DNA from: Pseudomonas sp. LRP2-20
Lineage (GTDB): Bacteria; Pseudomonadota; Gammaproteobacteria; Pseudomonadales; Pseudomonadaceae
Assembly (NCBI RefSeq): GCF_024349685.1
Contig: NZ_AP025944.1
Location: 4,036,001-4,100,000, forward strand
Direction: 5' to 3'
Length of the DNA stretch: 64,000 nucleotides
Position 1 is the stretch's first letter, and each line of letters opens with the position of its first letter. A program made the translations under genes and the position numbers. Shown in pieces: positions 25,649 to 34,532 of the stretch. The notes beneath the pieces were generated by a model, which was not told the DNA's origin, searched no databases, and worked only from the letters and a program-made list of their open reading frames with translations.

Positions 25649-26525
25649 CCAGCTGTTCGATGAACCATTCAATGAAGTCAGCCACCGGCGCCCGCTCCAG
25701 GCGCAGCCGCTCGCACACCAGTGCGTACTGGCCCTGAGCCGTCACGCTGGCACTGAAGGGGCGCACCAGCCGGCCACTCTGCAGGTCGGCCTGGCAGGTC
25801 AGGTTGTCGCCCATCGCCACGCCCTGCCCCAGCAGCGCGGCCTCCAGCGCCAGCGCGGCATGGGGGAAATACAGCTGGCGGGTGGGCAAGGCGTCCTCGG
25901 CGTGGGTGGCCAGCCAGGTGGTCCAGGTACGGCCATCCTGGTCGTCGTGCAACAGGCAGTGGCGCATCAGGTCGCGCGGGCGCCTGAGGCCGCCCTGGTT
26001 GAACAGGCCGGGGCTGCACACAGGGAAGAACTGCAGCATCGGCAGCGGCCGGACGAAGTGGGTGCTGCCGTCCAGGGCGCTGGTGCCGTAAGTGATGGCG
26101 AGGTCGACGTCCAGCGCCGGGGCGCCGGCATCGATCGGCTGATCGTGCAGGTGCAGGGTGATATGCGGGTAACGGCTGCTGAAGTCGGCCAGGCGCGCGA
26201 CCAGCCATTTTTGCGCAAGCTCCGCCGTTACCGCCACCCGCAGCACCGCTTGCGAAGCCGGGTCGCGCAGCTCGTCGCAGGCCTTGCCGATCAGCTCGAA
26301 GGCCTGTTGCAGGTGATGCAGCAGGCGTTCGGCTTCGGCACTTGGGCGCACCTGGCGTCCCACGCGCTCGAACAGCGTGGCGCCGAGCTGTTCCTCCAGC
26401 TGGCGAATCTGGTGGCTGACGGCGCTGTCGGTGACGCACAGCTCAGCGGCAGCGCGGCCGAAATGGCCATGGCGGGCGGCGCATTCGAAGGTGCGCAGGG
26501 CGGTCAGGGAAGGCAGGCGGCGCAT
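25638..26525 (-). CDS. LysR-family transcriptional regulator (GcvA-like)
   Basis: 295 residues. The N-terminal winged helix (about 6-64) contains the recognition region RAAAELCVTDSAVSHQIRQLEEQLGATLFER, and the remainder is the PBP2-like effector domain. The sequence MRRLPSLTALRTFECAARHGHFGRAAAELCVT is typical of the GcvA/AmpR subgroup. It is transcribed toward the deiminase-PotF pair, and the palindrome at its 3' end is a plausible target. The effector is unknown, and a polyamine or guanidino compound is an inference from neighbours. Confidence 0.88.
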   Translation of the reverse strand: MRRLPSLTALRTFECAARHGHFGRAAAELCVTDSAVSHQIRQLEEQLGATLFERVGRQVRPSAEAERLLHHLQQAFELIGKACDELRDPASQAVLRVAVTAELAQKWLVARLADFSSRYPHITLHLHDQPIDAGAPALDVDLAITYGTSALDGSTHFVRPLPMLQFFPVCSPGLFNQGGLRRPRDLMRHCLLHDDQDGRTWTTWLATHAEDALPTRQLYFPHAALALEAALLGQGVAMGDNLTCQADLQSGRLVRPFSASVTAQGQYALVCERLRLERAPVADFIEWFIEQLGDS

Positions 26526-26547
26526 TGTTGTTCCTGTCAGGGCCTAA

Positions 26548-26676
26548 GGGGCCGCTTTGCGGCCCATTCGCGGGCAAGCCCGCTCCCACAGGATTCGGGG
26601 GTTCCCACAGGATTCGGGGCTAGCGCGACCTTTGTGGGAGCGGGCTTGACCCGCGAATGGGCCGCAAAGCAGCCCC
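26548..26676. repeat. REP pair (inverted) with duplicated spacer
   Basis: Inverted REP units with outer arms GGGCCGCTTTGCGGCCC and GGGCCGCAAAGCAGCCC. The spacer has a local duplication (CCCACAGGATTCGGGG twice), and the right unit has an inserted base (GGCTTGACCCGCGAA). Located upstream of the LysR gene. Confidence 0.85.
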
Positions 26677-26741
26677 CGGATCATATATCCAACGACGACG
26701 CAAAGACGAACGGCCCTGGCGCCATGAAAAAACCCTGCTAG

Positions 26742-26755
26742 ATTTTCATGAAAAT
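26742..26755. promoter_or_regulatory. Palindromic operator candidate before the polyamine oxidase gene
   Basis: Perfect 14-bp palindrome ATTTTCATGAAAAT. Related half-sites flank it (CCATGAAAA at 26722-26730 and ATTTCACG at 26767-26774), in an AT-rich patch 30 bp upstream of the start at 26785. The XRE-cupin regulator two genes down is the obvious candidate binder. Confidence 0.5.
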
Positions 26756-26784
26756 AATCACAATAAATTTCACGAGGCCAAGGC

Positions 26785-28074
26785 ATGTTCAAGCAATCCG
26801 CCCAGCACGTCGCCAGCTACTACGCCCAGACCTACCCCGCCAGCATCCCCCTGCGCCCCACCCTGCAAGGCCAACATGACACCGATGTACTGATCATCGG
26901 CGCCGGTTTCAGCGGCCTGCACACCGCCCTGCGCCTGAGCTTGGCCGGCAAGCGCGTGACCTTGCTGGAAGCCAGCCGGGTCGCCTGGGCCGCCTCCGGC
27001 CGTAACGGTGGCCAGGCGCTGCTGGGCTGGTCGTGCGACATGCCGCCACTGGAAAAAGCCCTGGGTGTGGAACGCACCCGCCGCCTGTGGGACAGCATGT
27101 GCTGGGCCGCCGACGAGATGCGCGAACTGCCCCTGCGCCATGGCTTCGACATCGACTACCGGCTCGGCAGCCTGTGGACGGCGGTGCTGCCACGGCGGAT
27201 AAAGATGCTCGAAGAGGCGCTGCACGACGCCGAACACAAATGGGGCTACGACGCCCTGCGCCTGATCGGCCGCGACGAGCTGCCACAATGGATCGACAGC
27301 CCGCGCTACCAGGCCGCGCTATATGATGCCAAGGGCGCGCACCTCAACCCGCTGAAACTGGCCCAGGGCCTGGCGGCCACGATCGAAGCCAATGGTGGGC
27401 GCATCTTCGAGCAGAGCCAGGTCCTCGACTATCAGCCAAGCGCCAACGGCTACGTAGCCCGCACCGAGCATGGCGAGGTGCGTTGCGACGTGCTGGTGCT
27501 GGCCTGCAATGCCTACATCGACCGCCTCGACCGCGGCCTGTCGCGCCGGCTGCTGCCGGTCGGTTCGTACCAGGTGGCCACTGCGCCGCTGGAGGCCGAA
27601 TTCGCCCGCTCGCTGCTGCCACGCAACAGCTGCGTGATCGACAACCAGTTCGTGCCCGACTACTTCCGCCTCACCCCCGACCACCGTCTGTTGTTCGGCG
27701 GCGGCTGCACCTACCTGGGCGGCATCCCCAAGGACGTTGCCGGCGCCACCCGCCCCTACCTGGAACGGGTGTTCCCGCAACTGGCCGGGGTGGCCATCGA
27801 CTATGCCTGGGGTGGCCATATCGACTGCAGCATCCAGCGCACCCCGGACGTCGGCCGCGCGGGCCAGCGCTACTGGCTGCAAGGGTTCTCCGGCCACGGC
27901 GTGCTGCCGACCCTGGCCGCCGCACGAGCGGTCAGCGATGCGATTCTTGGCGACGACGACCTGCTGGCGCTGTACCAGGGCATCGACAACGGCCGCTTCC
28001 CCGGCGGTGACCTGCTGGCCGCACCGCTGGAGGCGGCAGCCAAGGCCTGGTACAGGATGCGCGATCATGTCTGA
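26785..28074 (+). CDS. FAD-dependent oxidoreductase, gamma-glutamylpolyamine oxidase-like (PuuB family)
   Basis: DAO-family flavoprotein of 429 residues. The dinucleotide-binding motif DVLIIGAGFSGLHTALRLS runs from about residue 33, followed by the E of LLEAS that binds the FAD ribose and the SGRNGGQ turn typical of PuuB/OrdL proteins. PuuB oxidises gamma-glutamylputrescine, releasing the aldehyde and H2O2. Context fits: it overlaps the XRE-cupin regulator gene by 8 bp, and a GS-like ligase follows. A general amino-acid or amine oxidase remains possible. Confidence 0.83.
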   Translation: MFKQSAQHVASYYAQTYPASIPLRPTLQGQHDTDVLIIGAGFSGLHTALRLSLAGKRVTLLEASRVAWAASGRNGGQALLGWSCDMPPLEKALGVERTRRLWDSMCWAADEMRELPLRHGFDIDYRLGSLWTAVLPRRIKMLEEALHDAEHKWGYDALRLIGRDELPQWIDSPRYQAALYDAKGAHLNPLKLAQGLAATIEANGGRIFEQSQVLDYQPSANGYVARTEHGEVRCDVLVLACNAYIDRLDRGLSRRLLPVGSYQVATAPLEAEFARSLLPRNSCVIDNQFVPDYFRLTPDHRLLFGGGCTYLGGIPKDVAGATRPYLERVFPQLAGVAIDYAWGGHIDCSIQRTPDVGRAGQRYWLQGFSGHGVLPTLAAARAVSDAILGDDDLLALYQGIDNGRFPGGDLLAAPLEAAAKAWYRMRDHV

Positions 28075-28618
28075 AGACGCCCTGGGCCTGGCCCTGCTGA
28101 TCCGCGACCTGCGCAAGCACCGCGGGCTGACCCTCGATGAGCTGGCGGGCAAGGTCAAGCGCTCGCTGGGCTTTCTGTCCCAGGTCGAGCGCGGCCTGTC
28201 GCAGCCCACCGTGGCCGACCTCACGGCGATCAGCGAAGCCTTGCAGGTGCCGACCACCTACTTCTACCAGGCCAGCCAGCCACCCGCGCTGGACTGGGTC
28301 ACCCGGCCCGGCGAGCGGCGCACCCTCTACTACGCCGAAGGCATCAGCGACGTGCTGGTTTCGCCCACCCTCAACGGCCGTTTCGCCATGCTCGAAAGCC
28401 ACCTGGCGCCCGGTGCCAGCAGTGGCGAGGGGCACCTGGACGACAGCTCCGAACAAGGCGGCTTTGTCCTGGAGGGTGAATTGACCCTCTGGCTGGCTGA
28501 CGATGAGCAAGCCGTGACCCTCGCGCCCAACGACAGCTTCCAGCTGCCGCCCAACCGCCACTTTCGCTACGCCAACCTGACCGACCAGACGACCCGCGTC
28601 CTCTGGGTTTTCCGATGA
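28067..28618 (+). CDS. XRE-family regulator with C-terminal cupin (PuuR-like)
   Basis: 183 residues: an N-terminal helix-turn-helix (LGLALLIRDLRKHRGLTLDELAGKVKRS...LSQPTVADLTAISEALQVP, about 6-62) and a C-terminal cupin_2 domain (about 105-180, with the barrel strand EGHLDDSSEQGGFVLEGELTLW and the LPPNRHFRYANL end). PuuR, the repressor of putrescine use in E. coli, has this architecture and is encoded among the puu genes. It starts inside the end of the oxidase gene (ATG at 28067). Likely target is the palindrome at 26742-26755, which would give autoregulation of the operon. Confidence 0.88.
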   Translation: MSEDALGLALLIRDLRKHRGLTLDELAGKVKRSLGFLSQVERGLSQPTVADLTAISEALQVPTTYFYQASQPPALDWVTRPGERRTLYYAEGISDVLVSPTLNGRFAMLESHLAPGASSGEGHLDDSSEQGGFVLEGELTLWLADDEQAVTLAPNDSFQLPPNRHFRYANLTDQTTRVLWVFR

Positions 28619-28627
28619 GAGCACAGC

Positions 28628-29980
28628 ATGACTCCAACAACAGGCTTTCCCGATCTGCTCAGTGAAGTCCGCGCGTTCCGTGCCCGCTACCCCGACGTCA
28701 GCCATGTCGACCTGCTCAGCCTGGACATCCCCGGGCATTTCTATGGCAAGCGCTACCCCATCGACATGCTGGAAAAAGTCGCCGCCGGCAGCCCGCTGAA
28801 ACTGCCGCAGAACTGCGTACTGTTGGGCGTACAAGGCGGGCTGTTCCCGATTGGCGACTACTGCTTCAACGACGGCGATCCGGATGCCATCCGCCGCCTG
28901 ATCCCTGGCACGCTCAAGCCGGTGAGCTGGGAGCGCGAGCCGCTGGGGCAGATGCTGATCAGCTCCGACGGCACCGCCGCACCCATCGAGTTCGAACCGC
29001 GCGAGGTCCTCGCCCGCGTACTGCAGCGCCTGGAACGTCGCGGCATTCGCCCGGTGGTGGCGTTCGAGCTGGAGTTCTACCTGTTCGACCGGGCGCTCAA
29101 GCAGGGCCTGCCACAGTTCCCCCGCGACCCGCTCAGCGATGACCCGGACGACCAGCCCAACATGCACATCGAACGGCTGTCGCGCTTCAGCGAGGTGCTG
29201 CACGACATGGTCGAGACCGCCAATGCGCAAGGTGTGGATGCCAACGTCATCACCGCCGAGCTGGGCCCCGGCCAGTTCGAGATCAACTTCGGCCACTGCG
29301 ACGACGGCCTGCAAGCCGCCGACTGGGCCGCCCTGTTCTGCCGCAGCACCCGGGGTGTCGCGCTCAAGCACGGGCTGCGCGCCTCGTTCATGAGCAAGCC
29401 CTACCTGCAGGCACCGGGCAGCGGCATGCATGTGCATGTGAGCCTGTACGACCAGGCCGGCAACAACCTGCTGGCCGCCGACCAGCAACGCCCGTTGCGC
29501 CATGCCGTGGCTGGCTGCCTGGCGCTGCTGCCGCATTGCATGCCGATTTTTGCGGCCAACCACAATGCCTTCCGCCGCTATGGCGCCATGGTCAATGCCG
29601 CCAGCCGTGCCAGTTGGGGTTTCGAGGACCGCGATGCGTGCATTCGCATTCCCGAGTCGGATGCGCGCAACCTGCGTATCGAGCACCGGCTGGCAGGGGC
29701 GGATGCCAACCCGTATCTGGTGCTGGCGGCGATCCTGTGTGGCATGGAACATGGGCTGGATGCCGGGCAGGAACCCATTGCGCCGCTTAACGAAGACCGC
29801 CGAAGCGGCGTCGACTTCCCCAAGGACATGCTCGGCGCAGTCGCGGCCATGCGCAGCCACACGGCCGTCAACGAGGGGTTGGGGGAGGAGTTCGTGATGG
29901 TCTATTGCGAGAACAAGCGCCAGGACCACTTGGCGTTCATGCAGGAAGTCAGTGCGCGGGAGTACCGCTGGTTCATGTGA
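28628..29980 (+). CDS. Glutamine synthetase-like gamma-glutamylpolyamine synthetase
   Basis: 450-residue GS-fold ligase. It has the beta-grasp N-terminal domain and the catalytic domain with FELEFYLFDRA (metal-binding Glu residues), AELGPGQFEINFGHCDD, GSGMHVHVSLYD and the ATP/phosphate region RIPESDARNLRIEHRLAGADANPYL. It lacks the adenylylation-loop features of GlnA and resembles PuuA/GlnA2-type enzymes that glutamylate putrescine or other amines. Nine base pairs separate it from the regulator, so the three plus-strand genes form one operon. Which amine is used cannot be read from sequence. Confidence 0.85.
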   Translation: MTPTTGFPDLLSEVRAFRARYPDVSHVDLLSLDIPGHFYGKRYPIDMLEKVAAGSPLKLPQNCVLLGVQGGLFPIGDYCFNDGDPDAIRRLIPGTLKPVSWEREPLGQMLISSDGTAAPIEFEPREVLARVLQRLERRGIRPVVAFELEFYLFDRALKQGLPQFPRDPLSDDPDDQPNMHIERLSRFSEVLHDMVETANAQGVDANVITAELGPGQFEINFGHCDDGLQAADWAALFCRSTRGVALKHGLRASFMSKPYLQAPGSGMHVHVSLYDQAGNNLLAADQQRPLRHAVAGCLALLPHCMPIFAANHNAFRRYGAMVNAASRASWGFEDRDACIRIPESDARNLRIEHRLAGADANPYLVLAAILCGMEHGLDAGQEPIAPLNEDRRSGVDFPKDMLGAVAAMRSHTAVNEGLGEEFVMVYCENKRQDHLAFMQEVSAREYRWFM

Positions 29981-30114
29981 CATCGGTGTTGGATTCTTCG
30001 CGGCGGTTCGACGCCTCGAAGAGCCCAGTCCTGCCACAACAAATTCGGATGCCGAACGAAATCCCTCCTATTCTCAATAGCTCACTTCGGTTCCTGCACT
30101 GAGGAGACACAACC

Positions 30115-30945
30115 ATGAGCTACGTAACCACGAAGGATGGCGTCCAGATCTTCTACAAGGACTGGGGTCCGCGCGATGCGCCGGTCATCCACTTCCACCA
30201 CGGCTGGCCGCTCAGCGCCGACGACTGGGACGCACAGATGCTGTTCTTCCTCGCCAAGGGCTTTCGCGTGGTCGCCCACGACCGCCGCGGCCACGGGCGT
30301 TCCAGCCAGGTGTGGGATGGCCATGACATGGACCACTATGCCGACGATGTAGCCGCTGTGGTCGCTCACCTTGGCACCCAGGGTGCGGTGCATGTCGGCC
30401 ACTCCACCGGGGGTGGCGAAGTGGTGCGCTACATGGCGCGTCATCCCGGCGACCCGGTAGCCAAGGCCGTGCTGATCGCCGCCGTGCCACCGCTGATGGT
30501 GCAGACCCCCGCCAACCCCGGCGGCCTGCCAAAGTCGGTGTTCGACGACTTCCAGGCCCAGGTCGCCAGCAATCGTGCACAGTTCTACCGCGATGTGCCG
30601 GCCGGGCCGTTCTATGGCTACAACCGCCCAGGTGTGCAAGCCTCGGAAGGCATTATCGGCAACTGGTGGCGCCAAGGCATGATCGGCAGCGCCAAGGCGC
30701 ATTACGATGGCATCGTGGCGTTCTCACAGACCGACTTCACCGAGGATCTCAAGGGCATCAAGCAGCCCGTGCTGGTGATGCATGGCGACGACGACCAGAT
30801 CGTGCCTTATGAAAACTCCGGACCGATGTCGGCCAAGTTGCTGCCCAATGGCACGCTGAAGACTTACAAGGGCTACCCGCATGGCATGCCGACCACCCAT
30901 GCCGATGTGATCAACGCGGATCTGCTGGCGTTCATCCGGAGTTGA
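30115..30945 (+). CDS. Alpha/beta hydrolase, non-heme chloroperoxidase/perhydrolase-like
   Basis: 276 residues of the alpha/beta hydrolase fold, similar to cofactor-free haloperoxidases and arylesterases. Nucleophile Ser97 sits in VHVGHSTGGGE. The acid is the Asp in VMHGDDDQIVPY, and the His is in GYPHGMPTTHADVIN. The oxyanion segment HFHHGWPLSADDWD is intact. It is a single gene with GAGGAG upstream (30101-30106), followed by a REP pair. Natural substrate unknown. Peroxidase activity in this family is usually a side activity of an esterase. Confidence 0.87.
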   Translation: MSYVTTKDGVQIFYKDWGPRDAPVIHFHHGWPLSADDWDAQMLFFLAKGFRVVAHDRRGHGRSSQVWDGHDMDHYADDVAAVVAHLGTQGAVHVGHSTGGGEVVRYMARHPGDPVAKAVLIAAVPPLMVQTPANPGGLPKSVFDDFQAQVASNRAQFYRDVPAGPFYGYNRPGVQASEGIIGNWWRQGMIGSAKAHYDGIVAFSQTDFTEDLKGIKQPVLVMHGDDDQIVPYENSGPMSAKLLPNGTLKTYKGYPHGMPTTHADVINADLLAFIRS

Positions 30946-30960
30946 TGTGATTAACCTGTA

Positions 30961-31058
30961 CCGGCCCCTTCGCGAGTAAACCCGCTCCCACAGATACTGC
31001 AGAGTGCTCGAAACCTGTGATGGTCCTGTGGGAGCGGGTTTACCCGCGAAAGGGCCGG
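30961..31058. repeat. REP pair (inverted), GTAAACC variant
   Basis: Inverted units carrying the loop variant GGGTTTACCC/GGGTAAACCC rather than GGCTTGCCC, with CCGGCCCCTTCGCG extensions. Located after the hydrolase gene. Confidence 0.9.
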
Positions 31059-31148
31059 CACTGGCAACCGTTTGCGCCCAGGATTAACATGTCTCCCATC
31101 TAGCGCGGCCATTTGCCGCACGCCCTGCCCTCTGCCTGCCAGACACCC

Positions 31149-31928
31149 ATGCCTTTCGAACTCACCGTAGAACCGCTCACCCTCCTGATCCTCGCCCTGG
31201 TCGCCTTCGTCGCCGGTTTCATCGATGCCATCGCCGGCGGCGGTGGCCTGCTGACCACCCCGGCGCTGCTCACCGCCGGTATGCCACCGCACCTGGTGCT
31301 TGGCACCAACAAGCTCAGCTCGACCTTCGGCTCGGCCACCGCCGGCTTCACCTACTACAAGCGCAAGCTGTTCCACCCGGCGCAATGGCGCCCGGCCCTG
31401 TTCGCAACGCTGCTCGGCGCCTCGATCGGTGCGCTGGTGGCCCACTACATGCCGGCCGAATGGTTGAACAAGATGCTGCCGGTGATCGTCTTCGCCTGCG
31501 GTATCTACCTGCTGTTCGGCGGCACGCCCAAGGCGCCGCTGGATGCCGATGCACCGATCAGGAAGAAATGGCAGTTCCCCCAGGGCTTCACCCTGGGTTT
31601 CTACGACGGCGTGGCCGGCCCTGGCACCGGCGCGTTCTGGACCGTGAGCACGCTGCTGCTCTACCCCATCGACCTGGTCCGCGCCAGCGGCGTGGCGCGC
31701 AGCATGAACTTCGTCAGCAACATCGCGGCGCTGACGGTGTTCATCATTTCCGGGCAGGTGGATTACATCGTCGGCCTGTGCATGGGCCTGTCGGTGATGG
31801 TCGGCGCCTTCTTCGGCGCACGCACGGCAATCAGCGGCGGCAGCAAGTTCATCCGCCCGGTGTTCATCACCGTGGTGCTGGCGTTGACCGTACGCCTAGC
31901 GTGGCAGCACTGGTTCGGGCAGGCCTGA
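31149..31928 (+). CDS. TSUP-family (TauE/SafE) membrane transporter
   Basis: Integral membrane protein of 259 residues with seven to eight hydrophobic segments. The N-terminal LLILALVAFVAGFIDAIAGGGGLLTTPALL and the mid-protein repeat GFTLGFYDGVAGPGTGAFWTV carry the two TSUP signature motifs of the YfcA branch. The family exports or imports small organosulfur or organic anions, and the substrate of this member is unknown. ATG 31149 is chosen because the upstream extension would add a non-hydrophobic leader. Its stop at 31926-31928 abuts a 159-bp palindrome. Confidence 0.88.
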   Translation: MPFELTVEPLTLLILALVAFVAGFIDAIAGGGGLLTTPALLTAGMPPHLVLGTNKLSSTFGSATAGFTYYKRKLFHPAQWRPALFATLLGASIGALVAHYMPAEWLNKMLPVIVFACGIYLLFGGTPKAPLDADAPIRKKWQFPQGFTLGFYDGVAGPGTGAFWTVSTLLLYPIDLVRASGVARSMNFVSNIAALTVFIISGQVDYIVGLCMGLSVMVGAFFGARTAISGGSKFIRPVFITVVLALTVRLAWQHWFGQA

Positions 31929-31929
31929 T

Positions 31930-32088
31930 GGGCAGTGACATCCCTGCTTTCCGTCCTATCTGCGCGCGAAATGTCCTCCGTCGTCGTTGCAGGACTTGGC
32001 AATGGAATGACCATTGCCTGCGCCCTGCGCCTAGCCGGAGAACATTTCTCACTGCAGCTAGGACGGGAAAGCAGGGATGTCACTGCCC
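31930..32088. repeat. 159-bp near-perfect palindrome between yfcA-like gene and nudC
   Basis: The whole segment is one long inverted repeat. Outer arms GGGCAGTGACATCCCTGCTT... (31930-31958) and the inverse (32059-32088) match over 29 positions with a single-base indel. The middle parts match imperfectly (GAAATGTCCTCCG against GAAATGTTCTCCG). The centre is GGCAATGG-AATGA-CCATTGCC (31998-32018). It starts one base after the permease stop and includes the last nine codons and stop of nudC. It has no REP core. It could be a MITE-like insertion acting as a shared terminator. Confidence 0.9.
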
Positions 32089-32888
32089 AGCCGCCGGGCA
32101 ACGTACAGATCGATCAAGTAACGGGCGATGGAGCGCCCGGCCGGCAGCGGCGGCAGGTCGTGCACGTTGAACCACTTGGCGTCCTCGATCTCGTCCGGCT
32201 GCATGACGATCTCGCCCCCGGCGTACTCGGCATGGAAGCCCAGCATCATCGAATGCGGGAACGGCCAGCATTGGCTGCCGACGTACTGGATGTTCCGCAC
32301 CTCCACCGCCACCTCTTCACGCACTTCGCGCACCAGGCAGTCTTCGGCCGACTCGCCCGGCTCGGCAAAGCCCGCCAGGGTGCTGTACACGCCCGCGACG
32401 AAGCGCGGCGAACGGGCCAGCAGAATTTCGTCGCCACGGGTCACCAGCACGATCATGCTCGGCGAAATGCGCGGGTAGCTGCGCAGGTCGCAGGGCTGGC
32501 AATACATCGCCCGCTCCCAGCGGATCTGCGTCATCGCCTGGCCGCAGCTGCCGCAGAAGCGGTGCTCGCGGGCCCAGGTGCCGATCTGCGCGGCATAGCC
32601 GAGCACTGTGTAGGTGTCGAAGTCGCCTTCCAGCATGAACGCACGCAGCCCACGCCAGCTGCAGCCCGGCACCTCGGTCGCGCGGCGCAGCTCCAGCAGG
32701 AATACCGGCTCGCCGTCGAAATGGCCGATGCCGTGTTCACACAGCACGTCCAGGTCCTGGCGCTTGAGCCAGTCGCGGGGGAACAGCGCACCGTTGGCGT
32801 CCACCAGGAACCCTTCCGGGCTGCGGGCCACGGCCAGCCCCCCGGTGATCTGTGGGTCGAGTACTGCGGTAGTCCAGCGAGCTGACAT
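32058..32888 (-). CDS. nudC: NAD(H) pyrophosphatase / RNA NAD-decapping enzyme NudC
   Basis: Nudix hydrolase that cleaves NADH and removes NAD caps from RNA 5' ends. The 276 residues show the zinc ribbon Cys112/Cys115/Cys130/Cys133, the Nudix box from Gly173 to about residue 195 ([23 protein letters not shown]), and the NADH signature at 205-211. The last reads SQCWPFP instead of the usual SQPWPFP. The last nine residues (GSDIPAFPS) are encoded inside the inverted repeat that begins beyond its stop, so the natural C-terminus was probably reshaped by that element. Confidence 0.94.
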   Translation of the reverse strand: MSARWTTAVLDPQITGGLAVARSPEGFLVDANGALFPRDWLKRQDLDVLCEHGIGHFDGEPVFLLELRRATEVPGCSWRGLRAFMLEGDFDTYTVLGYAAQIGTWAREHRFCGSCGQAMTQIRWERAMYCQPCDLRSYPRISPSMIVLVTRGDEILLARSPRFVAGVYSTLAGFAEPGESAEDCLVREVREEVAVEVRNIQYVGSQCWPFPHSMMLGFHAEYAGGEIVMQPDEIEDAKWFNVHDLPPLPAGRSIARYLIDLYVARRLGSDIPAFPS

Positions 32889-32923
32889 GTCGGGGTTCCT
32901 TTACTGCGCGTCCCCCGGCCCGG

Positions 32924-33736
32924 TCAGTCGGCGAACGTCGGTTTCTGTTTGCTCATGTGCGCCGCCACGGCCACGCGCAGGTCTTCGGACTGCAGCATCG
33001 CGGCGTTCCAGGTGGCGATGTAGTCCAGGCCATCGTCGATGCGATGGTCACGCATGTAGCTGAGCATTTCCTTGGTGCCGGCCACGGCGATCGGCGATTT
33101 TGCGGCAATCTCACGGGCAATGGCAAAGACGCCGTCGAGCAACGCGGCCTGATCATCATAGACCCGGTTGACCAGGCCGATGCGCAGCGCCTCGTCGGCT
33201 TCCACATTACGCCCGGTGAAGGCCAGCTCACGCATGATGCCGTCGCCGATGATACGTGGCAAACGTTGCAAGGTGCCGACATCGGCGGCCATGCCCATGT
33301 CGATTTCCTTGATCGAGAACTGCGCATCGCGGCTGCAGTAGCGCATGTCGCAGGCAGAGATAAGGTCGATGGCACCGCCGATGCAGTAACCCTGCACCGC
33401 CGCCAGTACCGGTTTGCGGCAGTTGTCCACGGCATTGAAGGACGCCTGCAGGCGCTGAATGGTCTTGCGCAGCAAGCGGGCATTGCGGCCAACGTCCTTG
33501 CCCAGCTGCCCGGCCAGTGACGCCAGCATCATCAGGTCGATACCGGCGGAAAAATGCTTGCCGGCACCGCTGATCACCACCGCGCGTACGGCATCGGTGT
33601 CGTCGATCCACTGGAAGATGTCGACGATTTCCGCCCAGAAGGCCGCGTTCATCGCGTTGATCTTTTCCGGGCGATTGATCTGCACATGGGCGATGTTGTC
33701 GGTCAGTTCGACCTTGAACGCGGTGTACTCGGTCAC
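32924..33736 (-). CDS. Delta(3,5)-delta(2,4)-dienoyl-CoA isomerase-like crotonase
   Basis: Crotonase-superfamily enzyme of 270 residues, with oxyanion-hole segments SAGIDLMML and GYCIGGAIDL. The three acidic residues characteristic of ECH1-type dienoyl-CoA isomerases are all present: Asp124 (GGAID), Glu144 (SIKEID) and Asp152 (MAADVGTLQRLP). This supports isomerisation of 3,5-dienoyl-CoA during oxidation of odd-position unsaturated fatty acids rather than plain hydration. Two GTG codons are possible. The second (33734-33736) has AGGAG at proper distance, while the first overlaps the ribosome-binding site. nudC follows on the same strand after 35 bp. Confidence 0.87.
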   Translation of the reverse strand: MTEYTAFKVELTDNIAHVQINRPEKINAMNAAFWAEIVDIFQWIDDTDAVRAVVISGAGKHFSAGIDLMMLASLAGQLGKDVGRNARLLRKTIQRLQASFNAVDNCRKPVLAAVQGYCIGGAIDLISACDMRYCSRDAQFSIKEIDMGMAADVGTLQRLPRIIGDGIMRELAFTGRNVEADEALRIGLVNRVYDDQAALLDGVFAIAREIAAKSPIAVAGTKEMLSYMRDHRIDDGLDYIATWNAAMLQSEDLRVAVAAHMSKQKPTFAD

Positions 33737-33896
33737 GGGCGGCACTCCTGTGGGAAAGGGTTCACAGCGTGGATGGTAACCCAGGCGGATGACCGTGCTT
33801 GTGCCAAAAACGGGACTGCATGCCCTGTCGAAATCGCCGTGCGCCGTTCGACCATAGGTGAATCATCACCCCCTTCAGGCCTTTCAGGAGAGCCCC

Positions 33897-34532
33897 ATGC
33901 GCAAACTCATCGTAGCCGCCTTCGTCAGCCTCGACGGCGTCATGCAGGCCCCTGGAGGGCCACAGGAAGACACCAGTGGCGGCTTCACCCATGGCGGCTG
34001 GCTCGTGCCCCATGCCGAGGAAGTATTTGGCCAGGCCATGCAGGCGCTGTTCAGCCAGCCTTTCGAGTTGCTGCTGGGCCGGCGCACCTATGACATCTTT
34101 GCCGGCTACTGGCCGAAGGTGAAGGACGATACCGAAGATTTCTCGATTGCCAACCTGTTCAACAGCGTGGCCAAGCATGTCGCCACCCATGACCCTGACA
34201 GCCTCGATTGGCACGACAGCCATGCGCTGGGCGCGGATATTGTCGCAGCGGTACGTGCCCTGAAGCAGCAGGACGGCGCCGATTTGCTGACCCAGGGCAG
34301 TGCCGATGTGGTGCAACAATTGCTCGCAGCCGGCCTGGTCGATGAGTTGCAGTTACTCATTCACCCGGTGTTGCTGGGGCATGGCAAACGGCTGTTCGGG
34401 GACGATGCCGCGCCTGGGGTTTTCACCCTGGTACATTCGCAGGTGACGCCGAAGGGCGTGATCATCGCCCGCTATGTGCGGGCGGGTGAGGTTGAGACTG
34501 GGTCGTTTGATTTGCCGCCGGAAAATGGGTGA
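33897..34532 (+). CDS. Dihydrofolate reductase/RibD C-terminal-fold protein
   Basis: 211-residue protein of the YyaP/YwjB type, a stand-alone RibD_C (DHFR-like) domain with MRKLIVAAFVSLDGVMQAPGG at the N-terminus and SADVVQQLLAAGLVDELQLLIHPVLLGHGKRLF near the C-terminus. These proteins bind NADPH, but their reactions are mostly undefined, and true DHFR or riboflavin reductase activity should not be assumed. AGGAG at 33886-33890 sets the ATG at 33897. It stands alone, divergent from the isomerase gene, and is followed by the long palindromic element. Confidence 0.87.
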   Translation: MRKLIVAAFVSLDGVMQAPGGPQEDTSGGFTHGGWLVPHAEEVFGQAMQALFSQPFELLLGRRTYDIFAGYWPKVKDDTEDFSIANLFNSVAKHVATHDPDSLDWHDSHALGADIVAAVRALKQQDGADLLTQGSADVVQQLLAAGLVDELQLLIHPVLLGHGKRLFGDDAAPGVFTLVHSQVTPKGVIIARYVRAGEVETGSFDLPPENG

